Shown piece after piece: positions 38,451 to 46,500 of a stretch of 64,000 bases of DNA. The stretch covers positions 1,052,479-1,116,478 of the forward strand of contig NW_019775425.1 in the NCBI RefSeq assembly GCF_001039355.2, given 5' to 3'. The position numbers and the translations under genes were made by a program. The notes below the pieces were generated by a model. That model worked only from the letters and a program-made list of their open reading frames with translations. It had not been told where the DNA came from and searched no databases. Each line of letters opens with the position of its first letter. Position 1 is the first letter of the stretch. The stretch is from Lingula anatina (Eukaryota > Brachiopoda > Lingulata > Lingulida > Lingulidae).

Positions 38451-40806
38451 GAGAAAGGAGTACCTCCGAAACTGAGGGGTAAGCATGTGACCCACTGTGT
38501 CGCCCCGCCCCAACGGAGCCGCCTTTTACGTGCCATAAAATAGCGAATGCCCGTGTGAAGCCTTAAGTCTCGGTCACAACCGGACGCACGAGTTTTTCGT
38601 AATTTTCGATATTTTTGAAACGTTGTACACGAGGCACAAGCGACGTTATTTGTCGAGACACGAGCGTGCATGGTGAGAACGCCTTTTTATACTGTTGGTG
38701 CGGGGGCGACGCACTTCCGCCGTCCTTTCGACTTTGTTCGTTAGCTGTGAGGGCGTGCGTCGTACTCAACACGCAAAGGACACTTGCTCTTTCATTGTTT
38801 ACGACGTGCGTCTTGGACCTCGCACGACTCACTTGCATACTTCTCGCGAACTCCTTGCGAGTGGAGCAAGTTAAGTTTGCGGCCTCGCTGTTCGCAGATT
38901 ATTCGTAGAATCATTTGGACATGTCCAACATCCTCCGTACGTGCTTACGGACTGTCTGCAAATTCCAAATTTCGCAAGAAGAACTTGCGCGGCACGTGAG
39001 ATTCTGCGAAAAATTTGGACGCAAACAGGCCGTAAGAGCCCGTACGGCCGGTTGTGACCGAGGCTTAAGTTACGTTTGCCGAGCGCTAGTATCCGATATA
39101 TTTTGTAAAGTGCCCGTTTGTCCTTTTTCGAGCGGGGGCAGTTGGTGGCCGCAAGGAATCGTTCGAAATTTTACAGCTTTCTGTAGCACGCTGAAACACT
39201 TACATGTCAAAAAAAAAAAAAAAAAAAAATCGCACAGAAAATCATGTGCGTTTTCATCGTACGGCACCCGTGGCAAATGAACCCTAGGCTTAAATCGGTA
39301 AACAGGAATAAACAGCGGTCAAGTCCAAATCTTGGAAATAAGAACATTCAACTCCATGCGAAGGCATGAATAAGGACTACAAGGTGCAAACGGAGGACAT
39401 AGATGCATTCGAAAAATTGAATTTACAACAGAAGTGAAAACAAGGATTTCTCAGTGGACATGCACCGCATAACAAAATTGTCGTTTATAATCATAGTAAT
39501 GAATAGATAAGAAAAACGAAGTAAAATGAAAGACATTCAAACTAAAAAGGGTAAATGAAATGTAACAATCAAGAAAAATGAATAAATAGACAGACGAATT
39601 AAGATAAATGAAATAAATTGAATACAAGTGAAAATAAAAATGATAAAAAAAAAGAATGTGCCAAAAACATATTCTTTGTATTTATAGAACAAAGAGGCAC
39701 TTCATTTTTTTATTTCTATGGAGGGATTTTTAATTTTTTAGTCACTTTTTACGTACGCCGTCTCGTCTGTTTGCGTTTGAGCTAAACCAGCAACCTTACA
39801 GTGTATGATGCAATATTTCAAAACAAACCAAGAAAAATTATATCATAACGTTGCAGCATCGCTCTTTCCTTAGACAACACATGACTTTTAACTGAATTAA
39901 AATAACAAATTAATCAATTTTGACTAAAAATACCAGGACATTTGTTTTTGGTAATAATCAACATATTTGCTTATCTTTAAACCTATCTATTTAAGATATT
40001 CAATTAATCTTTGTTTGATAAATATTGAAATCTTTGTGAGGTATTACTTTGTCGATATTAAGTAACTGGCGACATACAGTACCAAGTAGATGCAGTTGAA
40101 CTATTTATCGTGACAGAAATCATAATGAAGTCTTAATTAGCCAAGTAAACGTAAGACCGATAACCTGTCGGAATATCTAATTACTTATTAAACATTTTTA
40201 ATTCATATTTGTTCGGTTGATGACAGAGGCAAAATAAAAAAGGAATAAGTAATAAAAGGTAATAAAAGGATTTTTTACTTGTAGGAACCAAAAATAATTT
40301 AATTTTCTAGGAGAAGAGAGAAAAATGTTTTGCTTTGACAAATTTGTTTCACGACTCTTCGTTACTTGCATTGGTTCATGCTTGAACTCATCAAACTAGC
40401 AGTTATTTTAATGGGTCCTAGGTTCGTGTAACGTATTGGCTGTTTAGCGGTGAGAAAAAGATCACGCCTCTTTCTTTTTGAATTGAGTGTAAAAAGATAA
40501 TAAAAACAACTTAAAGTAAACATAGTTGTATTCTTAAATTGAAATTTTATAGTCCTGAAGTATTATACTTGTATAAGATAAAAAAAGAACACTGGAAAGC
40601 AGAATTTTCGTGGAAAAGAAGTTTGGGTTCACCTACCCCAATATGAAACGCTATGCGGTTCAAGACCGATAATGAATTTTCTTGCTCTAAATTCTCTACA
40701 TAAGACATGTTCGAATTTTTTTGTTTTCTTTTTTCTTTTTTGATAAATAAGCACTTACCACTATTAGAAGGAACCCAAAAATCCACGCTCCCTCTGGCCT
40801 TCCCAT
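1860..40806 (-). CDS. Polycystin-1-like protein, gene A (43 exons, 3,768 aa after collapsing the duplicate)
   Basis: I built this model from splice sites and homology between exons; every junction keeps phase. Exon ranges are given in the block entries that follow. The start is ATG at 40806, chosen because it opens a signal peptide (MGRPEGAWIFGFLLIVVLWD). The stop is TAA at 1860-1862. Domains by residue are: signal 1-24; WSC 29-115; PKD-type repeats 136-264 and 538-1550; an unrecognised beta-type region 265-537; REJ from about 1552; GAIN to 2628, with GPS L2628/S2629; TM1 about 2692-2714; PLAT 2723-2848; channel-type membrane region 2849-3717; coiled coil 3718-3768. Human polycystin-1 is about 4,300 residues and carries leucine-rich repeats before its WSC; none are seen here. 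The role inferred from family is a cilium or cell-surface receptor-channel subunit. If the sequence is taken literally, 12 exons repeat in frame. Confidence 0.93.
3221..3276. repeat. (AT)n microsatellite
   Basis: About 28 uninterrupted AT units lie in the intron between gene A exons 41 and 42. Confidence 0.95.
4096..4124. repeat. (AT)n microsatellite
   Basis: A shorter AT run lies in the intron between gene A exons 39 and 40. Confidence 0.9.
7121..7320. mobile_element. MITE-like element, copy 1 (about 200 bp)
   Basis: The element begins TTCCCAGAGATTAGATCGGT and ends with the imperfect inverse, ATCGATTTAAATGTCTGGGAA. A related copy lies at 23581-23793. Inverted ends, short length and no coding capacity fit a non-autonomous DNA transposon. 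It sits in the intron between gene A exons 34 and 35. I could not fix a target-site duplication. Confidence 0.65.
8440..9759 (-). CDS. Gene A exons 31-33: first membrane helix and PLAT domain
   Basis: The exons are 9586-9759, 8971-9215 and 8440-8572. The first begins SWFGGGFSIPMNT, just after the GPS exon, and carries the first transmembrane helix (about MIGIVCFYMVMCIW). The next two form a PLAT/LH2 beta-sandwich: RHKYLYELLVYTG, VSMVFTGDEDETEPR, then across a split Arg codon VWHDNSGKSPSWFFSRLQV and FFICDRWFAVEEDDGL. PLAT domains lie on the cytosolic side of polycystin-1 after TM1 and bind lipid or protein partners. Gene B has the same two PLAT exons with the same lengths (245 and 133 bp). The acceptor of exon 8440-8572 lies inside a 42-bp tandem repeat. 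Confidence 0.93.
8565..8807. repeat. 42-bp minisatellite spanning a splice acceptor
   Basis: Units start at 8565, 8607, 8649, 8691, 8733 and 8775; the last is shortened by an internal deletion. The first unit contains the end of gene A exon 33 (8572) and its acceptor, so each later unit carries a copy of the exon start and the cag acceptor. Units differ only at a few bases. There are no unique spacers, so this is not a CRISPR array. Confidence 0.95.
10084..16365 (-). CDS. Gene A exons 19-30, copy 1: GAIN domain and GPS
   Basis: The exons are 16185-16365, 15558-15721, 14854-14979, 14544-14655, 14212-14246, 13456-13497, 12890-13019, 12641-12735, 11366-12021, 11025-11092, 10640-10743 and 10084-10242 (1,872 bp, 624 aa). 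They encode the region after REJ: a helical part (NPPAAEVMASMM, ATLSELLLVPEADR) and a GAIN fold ending in the GPS, with CVYW, SDGCE and QCICYHLS. Autoproteolysis would fall between Leu and Ser. A Ser/Thr/Gly-rich stretch of about 35 residues follows before SWFGGG. Exons of 35 and 42 bp are unusually small. Introns between them show no other genes; they hold (TG)n and (AAT)n runs. This copy is repeated at 17043-23248 and is probably the other haplotype. Confidence 0.88.
15291..15359. repeat. (TG)n/(CG)n microsatellite
   Basis: About 21 TG units grade into CG units. The equivalent place in the second copy (near 22120) has a short AT run and unrelated sequence, so this is a copy-specific difference. 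Confidence 0.9.
16124..16179. repeat. (AAT)n microsatellite, copy 1
   Basis: About 19 AAT units end next to the donor of exon 16185-16365. The second copy carries a slightly shorter run at 23011-23060. Confidence 0.92.
16538..16787. mobile_element. Transposon-like insert present in only one copy
   Basis: At 16538 the alignment to the second copy (23420) stops abruptly after TATAA, and unrelated sequence starts CTAGAGGATCAGAGAGGCGA. It runs to the N at 16788. The same first 75 bases or so occur at 45519, also after an AT-rich site and also absent from the partner copy. A shared start at two unrelated sites with empty partner sites marks a mobile family. The class is unknown. Confidence 0.7.
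16788..16788. other. Single-N contig join 1
   Basis: One N separates the insert at 16538-16787 from sequence matching 9832 onward. I read it as the place where two overlapping haplotype contigs were placed end to end. Confidence 0.85.
17043..23248 (-). CDS. Gene A exons 19-30, copy 2: GAIN domain and GPS
   Basis: The exons are 23068-23248, 22434-22597, 21706-21831, 21399-21510, 21056-21090, 20290-20331, 19699-19828, 19448-19542, 18322-18977, 17981-18048, 17599-17702 and 17043-17201. Every exon has the same length as its partner in copy 1 and every splice site is kept. All are open. This copy is continuous with the upstream exons of gene A. Most coding differences from copy 1 are single substitutions, but two small clusters of amino-acid changes lie in the 656-bp exon (near 18695-18840). 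Because copy 2 ends and copy 1 begins in the same phase, a literal reading gives a protein with two GAIN/GPS modules. I think that is an assembly effect. Confidence 0.88.
20151..20210. repeat. 28-bp palindrome-bearing repeat, two units in copy 2
   Basis: A unit containing ATCACTTTAATAAGGTGAT occurs twice here but once in copy 1 (near 13346-13378). It is an intronic length difference between the two copies. Confidence 0.75.
23011..23060. repeat. (AAT)n microsatellite, copy 2
   Basis: This is the counterpart of 16124-16179, with fewer units. Confidence 0.92.
23581..23793. mobile_element. MITE-like element, copy 2, next to an exon
   Basis: It is clearly related to 7121-7320 along its length (start TTCCCAGAGATTTAGATCGA; shared inner blocks such as GGTTCACGCTAAAT). 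Its right end has decayed. It ends about 12 bp from the donor side of gene A exon 18 (23806). Confidence 0.6.
23806..26374 (-). CDS. Gene A exons 13-18: REJ module, second half
   Basis: The exons are 26120-26374, 25647-25812, 25286-25384, 24639-24844, 24165-24362 and 23806-23936. They continue the REJ (receptor for egg jelly) region opened at the end of the large exon. Readable stretches include YKWLCRRACEELPKY, GGCFRFDMIDTPG, CKANCAEKLNPKEAFTTE, QETDRCIYHLIAKAWRP, EPPRAGNCTVVPSNGSALET and YKLFYRITSADEWSMVDEG. The cysteine spacing and the PPxxGxC block are typical of REJ modules in PKD1-family proteins. In sea urchin sperm such modules bind egg jelly; in polycystin-1 they lie between the PKD repeats and the GAIN domain. 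Every junction keeps phase. Confidence 0.88.
25005..25135. repeat. Degenerate TTTGCTGCAA-type repeat
   Basis: Variants of TTGCTGCAA and its inverse occur several times in about 130 bp, including a GCAGCAAATTTGCTGC palindrome. It lies in the intron between gene A exons 15 and 16. Confidence 0.6.
26555..29611 (-). CDS. Gene A exon 12: 3,057-bp exon with PKD repeats and start of REJ
   Basis: One exon encodes 1,019 residues (about 670-1688). It carries a series of Ig-like PKD repeats, seen as recurring YGDG/FGDG/LGDG turns and N-x-T-x-x-AxN strands (for example VTLDYGDGTPLEIF, ISFGDGNSTEVR, YTWNLGDGSGTQT). One repeat is interrupted by a Thr-rich, mucin-like stretch at about 29130-29300. N-glycosylation sequons are abundant throughout. 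From about residue 1552 the REJ module starts (GPCQWPQVSFDLMKCQVDC). The 3' end reads GFAAG and joins the next exon in phase. A large exon carrying the PKD array is also a feature of vertebrate PKD1 (exon 15). The ectodomain role is adhesive or mechanosensory by family knowledge. Confidence 0.95.
29931..33338 (-). CDS. Gene A exons 5-11: N-terminal PKD repeats and an unrecognised region
   Basis: The exons are 33109-33338, 32339-32495, 31887-32047, 31046-31703, 30583-30776, 30338-30443 and 29931-30026. The first two give PKD-type beta strands (VDYVVEVSDDCNSSP, FRQG-type ends, NVTFDVPFGTNMDVALNMDD). Exons 31887-32047 and 31046-31703 (residues 265-537) encode a region I do not recognise. It starts with GYITRWKYNSIANGDVYFQV, has a cluster of Cys (CTSGNKFCLRSYTC, CNAET, RQC, KRACPS), and then a beta-rich segment with VQPGDVIAVYQPS. 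The order suggests a jelly-roll or lectin-like fold, but that is inference. Exon 30583-30776 is another PKD repeat (YYEWHFGDDSYNVTYN). All phases agree. The 658-bp exon is read in the frame of VPVRPAAWSGL throughout. Confidence 0.87.
33339..35091. other. Gene A intron 4 with a fold-back element
   Basis: No coding exon is seen. It contains the inverted repeat at 33699-33801, a locally GC-richer patch near 33830-33960 and an (ATT)-rich stretch near 34030-34065. Open frames here lack homology and splice context. Confidence 0.6.
33699..33801. repeat. 39-bp inverted repeat (fold-back element)
   Basis: Arms 33699-33737 and 33763-33801 match inversely with one mismatch; the 25-bp loop includes a CTGATATCAG palindrome. 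One arm plus part of the loop recurs at 35672-35716, so this is a dispersed element, not a chance hairpin. Confidence 0.85.
35092..40806 (-). CDS. Gene A exons 1-4: signal peptide and WSC domain
   Basis: The exons are 40759-40806, 37170-37197, 36650-36776 and 35092-35294. The first holds ATG and 16 codons ending FGFLLIV. The 28-bp second exon adds VLWDAASST, completing a signal peptide with likely cleavage near residue 24. Exons 3 and 4 form a WSC domain: GCYPRD, then MTTKLCQVQCEEAGFLYAGL across the junction, CSCSNSYGGSG, and CDVPCVGDSSEMCGG followed by LSVY. The eight-Cys pattern and the FLYAGL and CGG blocks are diagnostic. WSC domains are putative carbohydrate-binding modules and are present in polycystin-1. 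There is no leucine-rich repeat block between signal and WSC. The tiny exon 2 is supported by phase and by making the signal peptide, and is the least certain part. Confidence 0.82.
35295..36649. other. Gene A intron 3
   Basis: No exon is seen. It holds the fold-back arm at 35672-35716, a C-homopolymer near 35862-35875 and T-rich tracts near 36331-36400. Confidence 0.6.
35672..35716. repeat. Single-arm copy of the fold-back element
   Basis: This segment matches the left arm of 33699-33801 through CTGATAT with about one difference, then stops at a GTAGGCCTAC palindrome. Confidence 0.8.
36811..36844. repeat. (GA)n microsatellite
   Basis: About 17 GA units lie just upstream of the acceptor of gene A exon 3. 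Confidence 0.95.
37515..37773. mobile_element. MITE-like element with about 40-bp inverted ends
   Basis: The left end (37515-37557) contains CACTGGACAATAGAAGTGTC. The right end (37735-37773) is its inverse with few changes and a shorter CA run. The element is about 260 bp long and has no coding capacity. Confidence 0.75.
38401..38447 (+). mobile_element. Poly(A)-tailed insertion end (retroposed sequence)
   Basis: AATAAA at 38401-38406 is followed 12 bases later by 29 A residues. This is the layout of a processed transcript or SINE end on the plus strand, opposite to gene A. I could not identify the source or the 5' limit. Confidence 0.45.
38562..39068. mobile_element. 507-bp MITE-like element with TTAA target site
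   Basis: The ends are inverse: CTTAAGTCTCGGTCACAACC at the left, and GGTTGTGACCGAGGCTTAAG at the right. Both ends carry TTAA at the same place, which fits a TTAA target-site duplication and a terminal repeat starting G(T/C)CTCGGTCACAACCGG. The body is GC-rich compared with the intron and has no convincing protein. TTAA targets are used by piggyBac and Kolobok superfamilies. Confidence 0.8.
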
Positions 40807-43576
40807 TCTGCCGGCGGTGTGGCGTCGACGAAGTCGTCAACTGGGAGTCTGTATTCGCCAAGCCAAGGTTAGCCAACTGAAGGTAGAAAATCTAAAAAGG
40901 GCGATGCCGTTCATTTGCATTAGGGTAAAAAATTATATTGATTTTTGAGTTTCCACCTCTTTGTATGAAGGATTGCACCGTAACGTCGTCAATACAAAAT
41001 AATTCTATGGAATAAAACAAAAATCAATATTTCTGGATACCGTTTCACTTTTTACCTCACCTCGCCAGGGCAGTGAAAGTTTAATCAATTTTATTGATTA
41101 TTCGTCTGTTTATGAAGTGGAGCTCATGTAATTTTTATGTACAAACAGGAACAAAACTCTTTTTGTTTACAGTCTAAAACGAATAGCTATTTTTTTCTGA
41201 TTGGTTAGATATAATCACTTCAGTTTTTTGTTCATGTCCATGGACATATCATGTCAAATGTATTTCGTAGGCTGTAAATGGGCTCTCATCCAAAGCCGCT
41301 ATGAAAAAAAATATCCTCACACGCAGCGTTCCTATTATTGGTTAAACGTCTAAATCGATCAACCAAAACATGTTTTGTCGAAGTGAAATGACAACAATTG
41401 ATTTCCAGTTGCGTAAGGAAAGGTAATCAATGTCAGTTATCCGCAATTTCAATCAAAATGATTAAAATTATTAGCGTGGACGCCAGGGAAGTGAAAAGTA
41501 GTCGATGCAAAATATTGACGTGGGTAAAAAAGAATGCATTATCTGCCGAGTTAGCGTTATTATTATTATTTTTTTTTTTTTGCTTCAGTATGATAAGAAA
41601 ATGCCATTTATTATTGATAATCATTAGTAATACTTCACGTTTAATGGTCTTATTATTTTTGAACAATGCATGTGAATGCTGATCACTTTCTTTGTCTTTC
41701 ACTGACCTGGCATAGCAGTGATCGATTATTTTTATTTTTTGGACAAGTTTCAGTATAAAATCACTACAATTGTCTTTTTGCGTGTCTCATCTTCTGGGAG
41801 ACTAAACATGTTTAATACGTGTGTTGGAATACATACTCATTACCAGCTAAGGGGAGTTGCCCGCAATAAATTCTCTACTAGCAAGAACCCTAATGATAAA
41901 TTTGAAAATTATTTAAAGTGTGAATTGTTTCCTTAAATGTATATATATAGGTCCTTTTTCTTTATAATTTCCAGGAAGACATCTTCGATGGAACAAATGG
42001 ACAACACATCTGATAGTGATAAAAAAATAAAACCTTCTCTGAGGAGAACTCTGCCATCGGTTGTCAAGGCTGACCCTCAAGACCTTTTTTTAATAATTGT
42101 ACTTCTTGTACGATGTATATAGATGCTCAAAATTAAAGGATTGATTTTTCAAATGGCAAAGCGCATCTTAAGCTTTCCACATAAAGCTAAGTTGAATCAC
42201 ATTCGAACTTGCATCGGTGTGTTTATAACCCAGAACATCCGCCCATTACTAAAATAACTTCATTACTATATTCTGTGGAATCGGTCATTGATTTGAACAT
42301 GTTTGAACAAAGCATCGCCGTCTTTTTCTCTCTAGCTATCTCTTCCTTTTTTTGCTGCCCTTATTTTTCTCAGAAGCACGCACGCATTCACGCATACACA
42401 CGTACGCATACACATACAAGCGCGCGTGCAAACCCGCATGAACTCGGTCACACACAGATACACACAGTCTTGAAAAGATGACTAAAACATGATTGCTTTG
42501 CGAAACACTTTATTGCATGATAGATTTCACACTTAAGAAGTTAGGTGCCGGTTAATGTTAAAACTCACATGATGAAAAGAAGACAACTGACAGTGCAAGC
42601 TATGTCCAGAAGCGATCAAAATATCAACCAGTTCAACAGTGTTCATAAACGAAGAAAGACAATTATAAAAATAAGGAGAGATGATTGTCCCTTTAATGAT
42701 GGCTAACATCCGTACTTGACTTATTGTAATTGCGCACAATATAAGCCAACCTCTCTTTTCGTATCTATTGTCGCGCCCTCTCTCCCCCTTCATCCTTATA
42801 CTTGGTTTTTTCAGGAAATAATCCACCAATGCAGTGTAATTCCTTCGTCATTAATGTTTTTAGATTTAAAAAAATTGCAAAGTAATTTAGAATACCTCTC
42901 ACATAACTTTTAAAAAACCTTGAGGCCATAGTATGTTTTTTGACAAAAACTGTCACTGGATAATGGATCAAAGCGAAAAGTTTCAAGAATATGTAAAAGC
43001 ATGCTCTATAAACTTAAATCTATTGTATTTGAAGGTAGCATTTCGATTTAGAGAAAATTCAAATAAACCAAATGTCAACTTCACACGCAATTACCAATAA
43101 CTGAGCAGCATTTGTCACATAGAAGTTTCATAAAATCGATAAGACAAGAGTTTTTTTTGTATGATTAGTATTTGGTAACCTCCTCCAACGGCTTTTTGAT
43201 AATTAATTGTTTGTCGCATATCGGTATGCATTGTATTTCACTACATCAATCGATGAGAAAAATAGATTATTCTTGAATAATTAATCAAACACTTAACTGA
43301 TTCCAATATCAAAGTCTCTGAGATATTGATTAATGAGATCGCTTAAATGAGGTTCAAGAAAGGAGTGGCCTGTGTGGCCTCGTATCATAGCAATGGATGT
43401 TTTTAAATTTGAGTATGACACAACTATAAATTTTAACACATTTAACCTTGAGTTTATAGAACAGTTTCCACTTAAAAATTTAAATAAGTTAAAATCACAC
43501 ACATTTCTTCAGAGAGTCCAATATAATCTACATGGTTCAAGGTATTTCAGGTAAATATCATTTCACAGACGCAGGC
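40807..43576. other. Intergenic region between gene B 3' end and gene A start
   Basis: It should hold the 5' UTR and promoter of gene A and the 3' UTR of gene B. I see no clear TATA box for gene A. A TTTATT near 42509 could be a minus-strand poly(A) signal for gene B. A CA/CG-rich simple tract lies near 42376-42460. From 42776 onward the sequence is repeated at 49606. Confidence 0.55.
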
Positions 43577-46500
43577 TTAGGCCATCAGAATTTTCCGTTT
43601 AGCAGGTTTCATCGCTTCCATCTCTTTCATAACCCTCTTGTCTGTGGCCTGGATGTCCAGATAATTTTCCAGCTTTCCGATCATGCTTTCTATCTTTTGA
43701 TCTAGATCCTCAACCGTGCCTTCTCCGCCGTCTGGAAAACAAATGAAGTCTTGATTTAACAACAGAGAAATAAGAGTAGACTGTAGGCTTTAAGCATCAT
43801 TTCCATTTATTGCTCTTCTTTTGGCATTATCGTACCCAAGGGGCATTTCTGCGCAAGAAATACACGAAGGTGATCTGTGTTTTGAAGTTCGAATTCTTTA
43901 TGGCTTCAAATGTATAATTTGTAGAAAGGGAGGAAATGACAGAATTTAAATGTAGACATATGACGAAATAAAATAAATTTCAACCAGCGGGGAATAAAGA
44001 GAAAAGCCCGTTGCCGCGCTTACAGGATTCCAACAATTGGCACAACCAAGTTAAACCAACACAATTTACATAGACATCTATCGCATTGCTCTGAATCTCA
44101 ACAACCAACAATATATAACAGTATGTAGAACAATTGCTTTACACACCTTGATATTGGAACTTGCTGGGCACATAAGGCTCCGGTTTCTTCCCTGTGCTAA
44201 TGCCAAACATTCCTTTGACCGCGTTCACCATGTATTCCACAACTTCAAGCTCATTTTTCTCCTTGGAGGTCATGTAGCTGACGTAGGCAAAGGCATCCAT
44301 GATCAAGGTTAGGAACAAGTTTACGACGATGAACGACACAAGAACCATGAAGGTGATAAACATGATTCGCGCAAAGAAGGGACTCACTGCGTCGATTTCG
44401 TAGAAGTCAAACTTGTCTGCAAGAGGTGAAAGGTTGATTAGTTAATCAATCTCACGTTGATTTGAGAGTAAGATGATTCAAAGTCTTTATGCGAAAATGT
44501 ACATTCTTCAAACGTTACAAAAATACCTGATAGTCTAAAAACAGACAATCTTGAAAGAAAAAAAAATGACCACAACAAACCATTACGTGTAAGCGACAAA
44601 AGACAAATATAAAAGAACACAAATACTTACTCAACATCATGGAAAACAAAGTCTCCAACGTTGTTATAAATGTGCTGTAGTTGAGTAGTACTCTTCCAAA
44701 CAGGATGTAAGCAAATTGGCCGTAAGCAAGGAAAATGATGAAGAAGGCCATAAGGTACACAAACATGGGTTTGCCTGCCTCTTTAAGGGTTCTGCCAATC
44801 ACAGACATTCGACGGTTAAATCTCATCAACTTCAAAAACTTGACGGTGTAGACAAAAACCATGATACCCATGAGGATTGTGTAACACTGAAAAATAGTCA
44901 AGTATTTACAGTGTTTTAATTGGGTATTTAAGAAATTGATTCATAATAGAATAATAAGACTATGCTTAAAATAAGAAAACGGAATCAAATTACTTTTTTT
45001 TAAATAATGCATGTCTGTCTGTTAGGTGAAATCTTAATATCGCAACAGCATTTAGAATCGAAAAAGATGACTGAGGCTATCTGACAAAATATAATAGAAA
45101 ATGGGGGTGGGGCAAAATTCTTCCTCACCTCATCCCAATAGGCAGCGTATTGAAAATTGACAAATTTATGGGGGTCCTCACTGAATTCTGAGGAAACCAT
45201 TTTGGAAATAAGTAGACGGTAAAAGTACATCACAATTGCTCCAATTGACACAATGAGAATGAAGAATTCAACGGCGTTCCAGAACTCCTGCAAAAGACAA
45301 AAATCATCAAATTGATGCATTTTCGGGGTAATTCTATATAATATTGACAATATGCCAAGCGGACAACAAGCACATTTATCAAATGCAATGATTTTTCTTA
45401 AACTTAACTTATTTCGTTTCCTAGATGAGCTAATGCCCAGCCGGTTGTTCAACCTACTGCCTTTACGACAAGATGTGCCAGCTATAATAAAATCTTCTCT
45501 ATAAGTACACATATAAAACTAGAGGATCAGAGAGGCGATACCGCCTCCGAATATTGTACCACCAGCTGGAGCAAGCGCATTCGTATAGACCCCCATATAC
45601 ACAAAATAAGGGACACAGCCACCAGTTTTGTGCTTGACAAGCTGTAAAAATGCAATCAACAAGAATTTTTAAACTATTGCAAAAAATATATATGGTACAA
45701 TCAAATTTAAGTTCTTTGTAAGGTAGGTCAAGGGTCAATTTCAAGGTCACAGTAAATTGCCAGTATATGACTTCCTATTCAAGTTCAAGAGTAACTATGG
45801 ANAAGAAAATCCACAAAGAATTAAACCACGATACTAACCTTGATGTAAATTTTGAATCCCTCTCTCCTTATATCTCTTATCATCTTGACCAAAAAGAAAA
45901 TAATGAATGCAGCGACCAAGATCTCTGCACCCAAGACCATGAACATGTAGGTTCCCACGTAGCGGTCCAGCCGCATCACGTTCACCTTGTAAGACGGCCA
46001 GGCACCTGAGTGTAAGGAAGGTTAAAAAAACTCAGTTTTAATCCTCTGCCTACTGAAGGCTGATTTTTTATTTCAATCATTTTTCTTCCAATCAATCTTT
46101 GCTTTAGATTATTTTTATTCTCGTCCATTAAAAATGATAAATTGTATCGACCAATAGAGATTAGTAAACTCAAGTTCTCCGTGGCAAAGGTTCACTTTTA
46201 ATATCACTGTGAACATTAGATACCTGTGAGGGAAGTTAAAGGCGATTTATATGTTGATCAGTCACACCCAAATTTAGTCTTGTCCGATGTAATACGTTTA
46301 TTTTCTAATTTAGACTAAAACAACATTAAAACTAAAAAGTTCAATTGATAAAATGATTTTATGCTTTATTTTACTTAAAAAATGCTTAATGCGGTATATT
46401 TAATAAAATATATTCATGCACTCCATGATTTCAGCTTTATTTAAGTGCCAAAACGTATCATTAATGCCACTTACCTCCAGACTGAGGAAACTCAACGACG

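Larger units (their letters stand above)
37198..40758. other. Gene A intron 1 (3.6 kb), rich in inserted elements
   Basis: No coding exon is seen. It contains MITE-like elements at 37515-37773 and 38562-39068, a 29-A tail at 38419-38447 and a 21-A tract at 39209-39229. From about 39300 to 40740 it is plain AT-rich sequence. Confidence 0.65.

Noticed and set aside
40547-40876. 109-codon minus-strand open frame
   Set aside because: It overlaps exon 1 of gene A in another frame. The frame starting at 40806 gives a signal peptide and correct phase.
43293-43502. Short minus-strand open frame near the gene B 3' end (also at 50123-50332)
   Set aside because: It lies downstream of the stop, has no splice context, and is duplicated only because of the haplotype overlap.
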